A DNA stretch of 64,000 nt from positions 49,457-113,456 of the forward strand of contig NZ_VWPL01000011.1 in NCBI RefSeq assembly GCF_008630065.1. The letters are read 5' to 3'. Source of the DNA: Blastochloris sulfoviridis. Its GTDB lineage: Bacteria > Pseudomonadota > Alphaproteobacteria > Rhizobiales > Xanthobacteraceae. Shown piece after piece: positions 38,678 to 47,847 of the stretch; position 1 is the first letter of the stretch; the number at the start of each line of letters is the position of its first letter. Position numbers and translations under genes: made by a program. The notes beneath the pieces are model-generated. The model worked only from the letters and a program-made list of their open reading frames with translations, was not told the origin of the DNA and made no database searches.

Positions 38678-40966
38678 ATGAAGCGTAATTTGGTCACGTT
38701 TGCTACAGTTCTAGTGGCGATTTTTGCGGTTACGCTGACCTTCTGGCTTTATGGGGCCAGCGGAATCGTCGAAACCATTCTCGGTTACTCGCCGGGGTCC
38801 ATCCTGTTAGCCTTGGCTTTCCTTAGCCTTAACTATGTCATCGCCTTTGCGAGGTTTCTCTTTGTTATCAGGCGCTTGTCGGGGGAGTGCCTCGCGTGGC
38901 CGGCGGCTTTCGCCGCCTACAATGTCGGCCAGATTTCGAGCATCTTCCTTTTCAACATCGTCGGACAGAGCCTGGGACGGGCCGCGATGCTCTCCCGGCA
39001 AGGCATCGGGGTGGATGCCAGCGTCGTCGGAACCTATGTCGAGCGGCTGGTCGCCACCGCGGTGCTGGGCCTGTCGGCTGTCTTCGCCGCCATCCTGCTG
39101 TTCGGAACGATTGGCCTGACGTTCGAGGGCGGCTTCGACTACCTGCTCGCGGTGACGCTGTCGCTGACCATTGCCGCGTGTTTCGCGTGGCTGCTGGTGT
39201 TGCGGGGCCGGCAGGAGTGGCGCGTCTGCACCAGCATCGTGCCGACAGGGTCGCTCCTGTGGCTGACGGTCCTTCTGACCGTGATCGCCCAGATCGCGAT
39301 GGGGGCAGCCTATTGGGTACTGCTCTCTCCGCACACCGCCGGCATCGATGCAGGCCAGATTGCCGCGGCCCTGGTCATCGTGATGTTCACCTCCAGCCTG
39401 CCGATCAGCTTCTCCGGCTGGGGAATCCGCGAGCTCAGCGCGGCCAAGGCGCTTGGGCTTCTCGGCGTGCTGCCGACGGCGGCCGTTGCGTCGGCGTTGA
39501 CGATCGGGACGATCTCGCTCGTCATTCCGCTGATCGGGGCCGCGCTATCGGCGATCCTGGCGCGCGTTCTGCCGGATCGTCGGCGCTCCGAGGCAAACAC
39601 CGCCGGACGGGTGGCGGTGCCGGGAGCCGCGGCGCTCGTCCTGATCCTGGCGTTCGCGACCGCCATCCTGGTCCTGTTCCAGGTTCGCGTGCCGTTCGAG
39701 AACCATGTCGCGACGGTCAGCCCCGGCGACGCCGGTGCGCTCACCGCGCTCGGTCTTGTCGGTTACCTGCTGTGGCGTCAGCATCGCGGGCACGCCGTCC
39801 TGCCGCCGGCAGTGCTGGGATGCCTCGGACTTCTCAGCCTCGTGGTGGGATATGCCCTTTGCATCGGCTATGTGCGCTTCGGCACGATCGACTGGGCCTG
39901 GCTCAATCGCGGGCTCGGTTGGATCGTCTGCCTCGGCTACGTCTCGGTCGGCGCCGGCGTGGTTCTGGTGGCGGGCGACCGCGGGCGGCTTCGCGTCCTG
40001 GCCGTGTTCCTGGTGGCGCTGCTCACGGTCTCGATCATCCAGATCGGTCTCTATGCGGCAGCGCATCTGCAATTGTTTGATGAAGCCTGGTTCAACAGCA
40101 GTTGGATCGAAGGCTTCGCGCTCAACCGGAATGCCTTCGGGTTCCAACTGGCCATTGGCCTCGTGGTGGCGTGGCTGTTCGTATTTCGCGATGTCGGTCC
40201 GAGGTACTGGCGGTGGCACTGGCGGTGGCACTGGTTTTCGGCCTCCTGTCTGTTCCTCGCTACCTACCTCACTTTGTCGCGCGCGGCCTTTGTCACGCTG
40301 GGCGTGCTGATCGTGCTGGGCGCCGCCTTCGCGTCCCGGCCGCGGTGGCAACGCCTGTCGGTGTTCGCCGCCGCTCTCGCCACCGCGACCGTGCTGGGGA
40401 CGGCCGCGCCGACCCTGGAGCCGCTCAACGGCTTCGCCACGGCGATCGGCCGGCAGGTCGCGGGCGATTGGCGGGCACACAGTCCAAAAGCCGAATTGTC
40501 CGCGGATTTGGCGGCAAACCGGCAAAGCTCCGATGCCGAAAGGTGGCAGACCATCAATGACGGTCTGGCGCTGTGGCGCCGGCATCTGCTGTTCGGGGCG
40601 GGCCTCGGTGGCTATGTTCAGGAGCGGTTGCAACGCGGCGAGAGCTTCCAGGTCATCCACAGCGTGCCGGTCTGGCTGCTCGCCGAAGCGGGAGCGGCCG
40701 GCCTGATCCTGACGCTGGCCGGTGTCGGCTGGGTTCTGCTTTGGCTGTGGCGGCAGCGCGACGGCCGGCAGGGACTTCAGGCCCGCGCGGCCGCGATGGC
40801 GCTGGCCGTGTTCGGGGTCTTCGGGCTGGTTCACGACGTGTTCGCCCAGCGAACCTTCTGGTTCGTGTTCGGGCTGCTCGTCGCCATGAACCTGCCTGGT
40901 CGTTCCTCAACGACGACTTGGAGCGACGCTCCCAACCGCGAGTCACCTTCCGTCGCCACTGGGTAA
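38678..40966 (+). CDS. Flippase-like membrane domain fused to an O-antigen ligase/polymerase-like domain
   Basis: A 762-aa protein with about 20 membrane helices. Residues 1-300 resemble the UPF0104/PF03706 domain (AAFAAYNVGQISSIFLFNIVGQSLGRA, later TSSLPISFSGWGIRELSAAKALG). Residues 340-740 resemble Wzy/WaaL proteins: long helices, ATYLTLSRAAFVTLGVL, and the periplasmic loop ERWQTINDGLALWRRHLLFGAGLGGY with the later HSVPVWLLAEAGAAGL. ATG 38678 is chosen; TTG 38636 is possible. It is divergent from the sugar dehydratase and probably acts in the same surface-glycan pathway. The two halves are normally separate proteins. Confidence 0.75.
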   Translation: MKRNLVTFATVLVAIFAVTLTFWLYGASGIVETILGYSPGSILLALAFLSLNYVIAFARFLFVIRRLSGECLAWPAAFAAYNVGQISSIFLFNIVGQSLGRAAMLSRQGIGVDASVVGTYVERLVATAVLGLSAVFAAILLFGTIGLTFEGGFDYLLAVTLSLTIAACFAWLLVLRGRQEWRVCTSIVPTGSLLWLTVLLTVIAQIAMGAAYWVLLSPHTAGIDAGQIAAALVIVMFTSSLPISFSGWGIRELSAAKALGLLGVLPTAAVASALTIGTISLVIPLIGAALSAILARVLPDRRRSEANTAGRVAVPGAAALVLILAFATAILVLFQVRVPFENHVATVSPGDAGALTALGLVGYLLWRQHRGHAVLPPAVLGCLGLLSLVVGYALCIGYVRFGTIDWAWLNRGLGWIVCLGYVSVGAGVVLVAGDRGRLRVLAVFLVALLTVSIIQIGLYAAAHLQLFDEAWFNSSWIEGFALNRNAFGFQLAIGLVVAWLFVFRDVGPRYWRWHWRWHWFSASCLFLATYLTLSRAAFVTLGVLIVLGAAFASRPRWQRLSVFAAALATATVLGTAAPTLEPLNGFATAIGRQVAGDWRAHSPKAELSADLAANRQSSDAERWQTINDGLALWRRHLLFGAGLGGYVQERLQRGESFQVIHSVPVWLLAEAGAAGLILTLAGVGWVLLWLWRQRDGRQGLQARAAAMALAVFGVFGLVHDVFAQRTFWFVFGLLVAMNLPGRSSTTTWSDAPNRESPSVATG

Positions 40967-41965
40967 ACCTGTGATCAGGATGGCATCAATCTCTTGATAT
41001 CCAGAAAATGAAAGCCAATCAATCTCTGCAAGTCCGTCATAAAAAATCAGCGAATCACCGCCGCGAATTCGATAATTGATATACTTTTCTCCGGAATTAA
41101 TCGGATCAACATTTGTTTTAACGAAATATTTGTTCATTTTGTTGATAGTAAATATTGTAATTTCTGCATCGTTTTTGAATCGCATTGTTCTTACCCAGGA
41201 TCTGTCGTAGCGACTTCCCAAATAGTCCCAAAATGTCGTCAGCTTGAGATGGGAAGAATTGCGCCGAACATCTTTTGATGATCCATCAACGGTGCCGATG
41301 TGCATTTGCTCGCCGGCGCCAATCGGTACTTCGACTTCGATGTTGAGTGTGTCGCCCTGGCGGGCAAATCTCGGCGAGTGCATTTCCAAGTAAAAATCCG
41401 CGCGACCGGAAGCGGCAACAGCATGCCATTGCATCGGCCTCCCGGAGCGCGTCAGGACGGGTTCGGGTCCTGCAATCCGCCCATCCTGCAGGGGGACGAC
41501 TCCGAAGAACGGATCCAAGAAAATGTGCCTGCCGCCATCAATCTCTGCGACCACGCCGGAGTGGCCCGTCGTGTCGTCTACGATGTTGATTTGGTCCGCA
41601 TCGATCCCCCGGGATTCGAGCAGGAATATCAGGGCTCGCGCCGCGGAATCGCACAGCCCGTAGGGGAACAAGAGATCGACAGCTTCCTGATTGACGCGGA
41701 AAAACTGCGGAATATGCCGACTTGATAATATGTATAAAATGGATTTGTATCTCGGAAGTTGGCTGGATTTTACGAAGGATGCGTGAATATGTCGCGTCAT
41801 TTCGATCGCAAGACGATCTTTGTCTGTTGAAATCTCAGAGGATGCCTTTGATATGGTGGCTGCCTTTGACAGCGCGGCTATCTCAATGCCGATTTTTGTT
41901 ATAATGAGAAATACGACGACAATCAGTGACAAAATAAAAACAGATCGGACTATTTTCCAGCCCAC
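40943..41965 (-). CDS. Membrane-anchored transglutaminase-like protein
   Basis: About 340 aa. An N-terminal helix (VFILSLIVVVFLIITKIGIEI) precedes a domain with transglutaminase-like signatures: Cys in FPYGLCDSAARALIFLLESRGI, His in TGHSGVVAEIDGG and Asp in HIFLDPFFGV. The C-terminal 150 residues look beta-rich. GTG 41965 is preferred (GGAG 7 bases upstream); an open frame extends to 42052 into repeat DNA. Base composition is clearly more AT-rich than neighbours, suggesting transfer. Its 3' end overlaps the convergent ligase gene by 24 bases. Substrate unknown. Confidence 0.7.
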   Translation of the reverse strand: MGWKIVRSVFILSLIVVVFLIITKIGIEIAALSKAATISKASSEISTDKDRLAIEMTRHIHASFVKSSQLPRYKSILYILSSRHIPQFFRVNQEAVDLLFPYGLCDSAARALIFLLESRGIDADQINIVDDTTGHSGVVAEIDGGRHIFLDPFFGVVPLQDGRIAGPEPVLTRSGRPMQWHAVAASGRADFYLEMHSPRFARQGDTLNIEVEVPIGAGEQMHIGTVDGSSKDVRRNSSHLKLTTFWDYLGSRYDRSWVRTMRFKNDAEITIFTINKMNKYFVKTNVDPINSGEKYINYRIRGGDSLIFYDGLAEIDWLSFSGYQEIDAILITGLPSGDGR

Positions 41966-41980
41966 AACGGTGCTCCACGA

Positions 41981-42073
41981 TCTAGAGCGGGATCCGATCT
42001 GACGCTCTAAGTTTTGGTTTGTCGCATTTTCTTTCGCACAACCGGTGTCCACTTGTGCGGAAAATGCACTAAC
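41981..42073 (+). repeat. Family-B intergenic hairpin, copy 2
   Basis: The core has outer stem GCATTTTC/GAAAATGC and inner stem GCACAA/TTGTGC around ACCGGTGTCC. Both stems differ from the copy at 28758 by paired substitutions. The following 150 bases before pyrC show no gene. Confidence 0.75.
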
Positions 42074-42228
42074 GAAATACCTCTTTCGACGAGGCTAGTG
42101 TGGCGTCATCATAGGAATTAAACCCTGCCGCGGCCTGAATGAATCGCACGCACGGCGTCATCGCGCGGCCGATTCCAATCCTGGGGAACACTGTCGCAGG
42201 TCGGCGGTAGATGGTCTAGACAAGGCGC

Positions 42229-43311
42229 ATGGCCAATCCCACCACCATCACCATTCGCCGGCCGGACGACTGGCACCTGCATCTGCGCGACGGTGTCATG
42301 CTGGCCGCCGTGCTGCCCTTCACCGCCAGCCAGTTCAGCCGCGCGGTGATCATGCCCAATCTGGTGCCGCCGGTCCGCCGCGCCGCCGAGGCCTGCGCCT
42401 ATCGCTCGCGCATCCTGGCGGCCCTGCCGCACGGGCTGAACTTCCACCCGCTGATGACCTGCTACCTGACCGACGAGACCGATCCCGACGATCTGATCGA
42501 AGGCCAGCGCACCGGCGCCTTTTTCGCCGCCAAGCTCTACCCCGCCAACGCCACCACCAATTCGCAGTTCGGCGTCACCGACCTCGAACGGCTGAACCGC
42601 GTGCTGGAGGCGATGGAGTTCGCCGGCATGCCGCTGCTGGTCCATGGCGAGGTCAGCGATCCCGCCGTCGACATCTTCGACCGCGAGGCGGTGTTCATCG
42701 AGCGGGTGCTTGAGCCGATCCGCCGCCGCTTTTCGGCGCTGCGCATCACGCTGGAGCACGTCACCACCGCCGACGGCGTGGCCTTCGTCACCGAAGCCGG
42801 CGAGCGCACCGGCGGCACGGTGACGCCCCACCACCTCACCTTCAGCCGCAACGCCCTGTTCCAGGGAGGCTTGCGGCCGCATTTCTATTGCCTGCCGGTC
42901 GCCAAGCGCGAGCGCCACCGTCAGGCGCTGCGCGCCGCTGTCACGTCGGGCCACCCCCGCTTCTTCCTCGGCACTGACAGCGCCCCGCACCTGCGCAGTG
43001 CCAAGGAGAGCGCCTGCGGCTGCGCCGGCCTGTTCTGCGCGCCGACCGCGCTTGCCGCCTACGTCCAGGTGTTCGCCGAGGAGGGCGCGCTCGACAAGTT
43101 CGAGGCCTTCGCCGCCGAGAACGGCGCCCGCTTCTACGGCCTGCCGCTCAATGGCGACCGCATCGCTTTGACCGCCGAGGAGACCGACGTGCCGGAGGAC
43201 GTGCCGGTGCAGGGGCTCGGCACGCTCCACCCCTTCCTGGGCGGCACCCGCATGGCCTGGCGCGTCGACGGACGGCCGGTGCCCGCCCGGTCTGACACGA
43301 GGACTCCATGA
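42229..43311 (+). CDS. pyrC: Dihydroorotase (class II)
   Basis: Third step of pyrimidine synthesis, 360 aa, zinc amidohydrolase. Metal His pair in [10 protein letters not shown], carbamylated Lys in [43 protein letters not shown] and the Asp of FLGTDSAPH are all present, matching the E. coli PyrC type of about 350 aa. The stop overlaps the pyrE start as ATGA, so both pyrimidine genes form an operon. Confidence 0.96.
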   Translation: MANPTTITIRRPDDWHLHLRDGVMLAAVLPFTASQFSRAVIMPNLVPPVRRAAEACAYRSRILAALPHGLNFHPLMTCYLTDETDPDDLIEGQRTGAFFAAKLYPANATTNSQFGVTDLERLNRVLEAMEFAGMPLLVHGEVSDPAVDIFDREAVFIERVLEPIRRRFSALRITLEHVTTADGVAFVTEAGERTGGTVTPHHLTFSRNALFQGGLRPHFYCLPVAKRERHRQALRAAVTSGHPRFFLGTDSAPHLRSAKESACGCAGLFCAPTALAAYVQVFAEEGALDKFEAFAAENGARFYGLPLNGDRIALTAEETDVPEDVPVQGLGTLHPFLGGTRMAWRVDGRPVPARSDTRTP

Positions 43312-44000
43312 CCGACACGTTCCACGGCAAGCGCCTGATCGCCCGCGAGACCGCCCGCATGCTGCTGGAGGTGAAGGCGGTGCTGTTCAATGCGACCGAG
43401 CCGTTCCGCTTCACCTCGGGCCGCATGAGCCCGGTCTATATCGACGGCCGCAAGCTGATCTCGTTTCCGCGCCTGCGCCGGCGACTGATGGAGTTCGCGG
43501 TCACCACCATCGAGCGCGAGGTCGGCTACGAGGCGTTCGACGCGGTGGCGGGCGGCGAGACGGCGGGAATCCCCTACGCCGCCTGGATGGCCGACAGGCT
43601 CGACCTGCCGATGCTCTATGTGCGCAAGAAGCCCAAGGGCTTCGGCCGCAACGCCCAGATCGAGGGCGACCTGAAGGAGGGCCAGCGCGTGCTGCTGGTC
43701 GAGGATCTGGCCACCGACGCCGGCTCGAAGATCAATTTCGTCAGCGGCCTGCGCAATGGCGGCGCCGTGGTCGAGCACGCCTTCGTGGTGTTCTTCTACG
43801 GCATCTTTCCGGTGGCCGAGACCAAGCTCGCCGAGCTCGGCCTCAAGCTGCACCACCTCGCCACCTGGTGGGACGTGCTGCAGGTGGCCAAGGACGGCGG
43901 CTATTTCGACGCCCACACTTTGGGCGAGGTCGAGGCCTTCCTCAACGCGCCCGAGCCGTGGTCGCTCGCCCATGGTGGGGCGCCGGTCGAGGTCGCCTGA
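43308..44000 (+). CDS. pyrE: Orotate phosphoribosyltransferase
   Basis: Makes OMP from orotate and PRPP, 230 aa. [57 protein letters not shown] and the PRPP motif [15 protein letters not shown] are characteristic. In the PRPP motif the usual Thr-Thr-Gly is Thr-Asp-Ala-Gly, as seen in this order. Overlaps pyrC by four bases. Confidence 0.95.
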   Translation: MTDTFHGKRLIARETARMLLEVKAVLFNATEPFRFTSGRMSPVYIDGRKLISFPRLRRRLMEFAVTTIEREVGYEAFDAVAGGETAGIPYAAWMADRLDLPMLYVRKKPKGFGRNAQIEGDLKEGQRVLLVEDLATDAGSKINFVSGLRNGGAVVEHAFVVFFYGIFPVAETKLAELGLKLHHLATWWDVLQVAKDGGYFDAHTLGEVEAFLNAPEPWSLAHGGAPVEVA

Positions 44001-44011
44001 TTCCGAAAGGG

Positions 44012-44033
44012 TCTCCGGCCGAAGGGCCGGAGA
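44012..44033. terminator. Hairpin between convergent pyrE and SDR genes
   Basis: TCTCCGGCC and GGCCGGAGA form a perfect 9-bp stem with a GAAG loop, 11 bases after the pyrE stop. The downstream sequence is only mildly T-rich. Confidence 0.65.
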
Positions 44034-44046
44034 ACCTTATTCCGAG

Positions 44047-44790
44047 TCACACCGGCGGCTGGAAGCTCTTCAGCGTCCGGGTCTTGAACTCGTAGATGCG
44101 GCCCGAGTCAGTGAAGCTCGGCAGGCACATCTCGACGATCTTCTCGGCCGGCGCATCGGGCGGCGGCAGCGTCTCGGGATCCTCGCCCGGCATGGCGGTG
44201 GCGCGCATCTTGGTGCGGGTGGGGCCGGGATTGAACAGATTGACCTTCACCGGCGTGGTGGCGACCTCGGCGGCATAGGTGCGGCCCATGCAGTCGACGG
44301 CGGCCTTGGTCAGCGCATAGGGGCCCCAATAGGCCCGCGGCGACTGGGCGACGCCCGACGACAGCACCACCACCCGGCCGGCGTCCGAGGCGCGCAAGAG
44401 CGGGTCCATGGCGCGGATCGCCCGCCAGGTGGCGGTGATATTGACGGCGATCAGATGGTCCCAATGATCGACCTCGACATGGGCGAGCGGCGAGATCGGC
44501 CCCAGCGTCGCGGCGTTGGCCACTAGGATGTCGAGCTTCTTCCAGCGCTCCCAGATGGCGGCGGCGAGCCGGTCGAGCCCGTCGCCATCCTTGACGTCGA
44601 GCGGCACCAGGGTCGCGCCCTCGCCGGTGGCGGCCTTGATCTCGTCGTCGAGCTCAGTGAGGCCGCCCTCGGTGCGGGCAATGGCGATGACGTGGGCGCC
44701 GGCCTTGGCGAGCGCGAGGGCGGTGGCGCGGCCGATGCCGCGCGAGGCGCCGGTGACCAAAGCGATGCGGCCGGCGAGAGGTTGGGTCAT
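44047..44790 (-). CDS. Short-chain dehydrogenase/reductase
   Basis: A 247-aa NAD(P)-dependent oxidoreductase. Cofactor motif TGASRGIGRATAL, NAATLG, catalytic Ser in VVVLSSGVAQ and the YxxxK motif in WGPYALTKAAVDC are visible. In this order an SDR gene normally follows purF; here its ATG overlaps the stop of a PIN-domain gene (ATGA) that separates it from purF. Substrate unknown. Confidence 0.92.
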   Translation of the reverse strand: MTQPLAGRIALVTGASRGIGRATALALAKAGAHVIAIARTEGGLTELDDEIKAATGEGATLVPLDVKDGDGLDRLAAAIWERWKKLDILVANAATLGPISPLAHVEVDHWDHLIAVNITATWRAIRAMDPLLRASDAGRVVVLSSGVAQSPRAYWGPYALTKAAVDCMGRTYAAEVATTPVKVNLFNPGPTRTKMRATAMPGEDPETLPPPDAPAEKIVEMCLPSFTDSGRIYEFKTRTLKSFQPPV

Positions 44791-45278
44791 GGCAGGATTC
44801 CGAACTCTTCTCGAAGGTGGTTGAAATTCACAGCATCCCGTTCGTTCTCGAGGAGCGCGACGTGCAAGGCGCTGTCGGTGGTGATCACGAGAACGCCGTC
44901 GGAGGCAAGGAGCGTCGCGCAATCGGCAACGCCGAGACCGGGGTATCGCTCACTCTGAACGGCCTTGATCGAGGCAATGGGAACTTCATGGATCACGGAG
45001 ATCAGCTCGCGAACTTGGGTGCGGATGTCCTGTCCTCTCGGGTTTTGTCGGACAAGATTATCCGTCTCGGTGATGATGTTCGGGGTGGCAACGACCCGGT
45101 CTATCTGGTCAACAATGGACACAAGCAGGTGGAAGTCTTCGACTGAGAAATCTTTCGTGTTCTTGTGTTGGGAAATGTAGTTCGAGTCAAACGAACCCAC
45201 AGCGAGCATCAACAGGATATTCGTATCGAGGATCACACCGGCGCGCCGGTAGCGTGCGATGAGGCGGTCGATGTCCAC
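44787..45278 (-). CDS. PIN-domain ribonuclease-like protein
   Basis: A 163-aa protein. The four acidic residues of PIN nucleases are in place: Asp18 in GVILDTNILLML, Glu71 in NIITETDNLV, Asp119 in GLGVADCATLLASDG and Asp135 in VLVITTDSALH. It probably cuts RNA in a magnesium-dependent way. GTG 45278 lies four bases after the stop of the 101-aa gene, and its own stop overlaps the SDR start. The arrangement of a small gene followed by a PIN gene recalls toxin-antitoxin modules, though the PIN protein is longer than a typical VapC of about 130 aa. Confidence 0.75.
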   Translation of the reverse strand: MDIDRLIARYRRAGVILDTNILLMLAVGSFDSNYISQHKNTKDFSVEDFHLLVSIVDQIDRVVATPNIITETDNLVRQNPRGQDIRTQVRELISVIHEVPIASIKAVQSERYPGLGVADCATLLASDGVLVITTDSALHVALLENERDAVNFNHLREEFGILP

Positions 45279-45282
45279 CGGT

Positions 45283-45588
45283 TTACTCGATCGGCAGGAG
45301 CTGGCGAACCTTCATGGATTTGACTTCACCGCTGCGCGCATCAATGCGGAAGACCTTGTAGTTGCGTTTTCCTTTTTCGAGCGCGAGCACGCGCCGCATC
45401 GTCTCCCCGCCGATGGTGGGCGAGGGCGGGATTTCGATCGTGCTCAAGGTAATCAGCCAGAATCCCCCATCGTCGTATTCGGTTTCTTCCAGCCGGATGT
45501 TCTCTCCGGGAATGAAGTCGCCAAGTTCCTGCAGGTAGCGGATCGCAATCCGCACCGCGGCTTTGACGTCGATGATGTCCTCGGCCAT
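45283..45588 (-). CDS. Unknown 101-aa protein, partner of the PIN gene (PepSY-like pattern)
   Basis: The sequence VKAAVRIAIRYLQELGDF predicts one helix, then strands FWLITLSTIEI and NYKVFRIDARSGEVKSMKV. The last part resembles the PepSY strand pattern (Y-V-ID-TGE), but the identification is weak. It has no DNA-binding motif of the AbrB, RHH or HTH kinds usual for VapB antitoxins. It lies between purF and the PIN gene in tight arrangement, so it may be an antitoxin of a new type or a regulator. ATG 45588 is 25 bases after the purF stop. Confidence 0.6.
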   Translation of the reverse strand: MAEDIIDVKAAVRIAIRYLQELGDFIPGENIRLEETEYDDGGFWLITLSTIEIPPSPTIGGETMRRVLALEKGKRNYKVFRIDARSGEVKSMKVRQLLPIE

Positions 45589-45614
45589 CTCCGTCTCCCT
45601 GGGCTGCCCCGCCC

Positions 45615-47075
<1,461 letters not shown>

Positions 47076-47190
47076 GTCGTGCATCCTGTGCTGTGCCGGA
47101 AATGGAACCCGGGCCGGCGCCGCAGCCGTCACCACGTCAGCTTGTCGCCTTTTATCAGGTGCGGCCGGGCGTGCCGATCCGGAAGTCCCA

Positions 47191-47751
47191 TCACGGTTTC
47201 GTGCCCGGGGGGCGCGGCCGGGCGGCGGGCTCGGCCTCCTCCGTGGGCGGCTTGAGATTGCGCAGCATCGCCTCGGGATCGTCCGGCAGCAGCGACATCA
47301 GCCAATCCCCGGTCGAGCGCAGCACCGCGTAGGACTTGGCGTCCTTGATCCAGGCCGGCTGCTTGTCCTCCAAGAGCCAAGTCAGGAACAGGAAGGCGAC
47401 CACCATCACGATCAGGCCGCGCCCGAGCCCGAACACGAACCCCAGCGAGCGGTCGAGCGCGCCGATCCGGCTGTCGAGGATGGCGTCGGAGATCTGGGCG
47501 GTGAGGATCCATACCACCAAGAGCGTGACGAGGAAGATGCCGGCGGCCGAGGCGGCGAGCGCCAGCGTGTCATGGCTGATGTACTGGCGGGCGAACGGCA
47601 GCACCTGCGGATAGAACGCGACCGCGGCGGCGGCGGCGGCGATCCAGGAGCCGATCGAGAACAGTTCCCGGACCAGCCCGCGCACCATGGCGAGCAGCCC
47701 GGAGATCAGCATGATGACGAGCAATGCGATGTCGAGAGGGGTCAGCGGCAT
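47191..47751 (-). CDS. cvpA: CvpA family membrane protein
   Basis: A 186-aa protein with four membrane helices: LDIALLVIMLISGLLAMVRG, ELFSIGSWIAAAAAAVAFY, LALAASAAGIFLVTLLVVWIL and GLGRGLIVMVVAFLFLTWLL. The RGLVRELFSIGSWIAA and RSLGFVFGLGRG segments are family signatures. It is needed for colicin V production in E. coli and is often linked to purF, as here; the exact function is unclear. A Pro/Arg-rich tail ends the protein. Confidence 0.9.
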   Translation of the reverse strand: MPLTPLDIALLVIMLISGLLAMVRGLVRELFSIGSWIAAAAAAVAFYPQVLPFARQYISHDTLALAASAAGIFLVTLLVVWILTAQISDAILDSRIGALDRSLGFVFGLGRGLIVMVVAFLFLTWLLEDKQPAWIKDAKSYAVLRSTGDWLMSLLPDDPEAMLRNLKPPTEEAEPAARPRPPGTKP

Positions 47752-47847
47752 AGCATATCGCCGGAACGAATCGGCGCTTTCGGGCGGGACGGGAAGGATG
47801 GAACGGACAGGCTCGCAGCCCTCTATACCCTTGCCGCGCGCCGAAAG

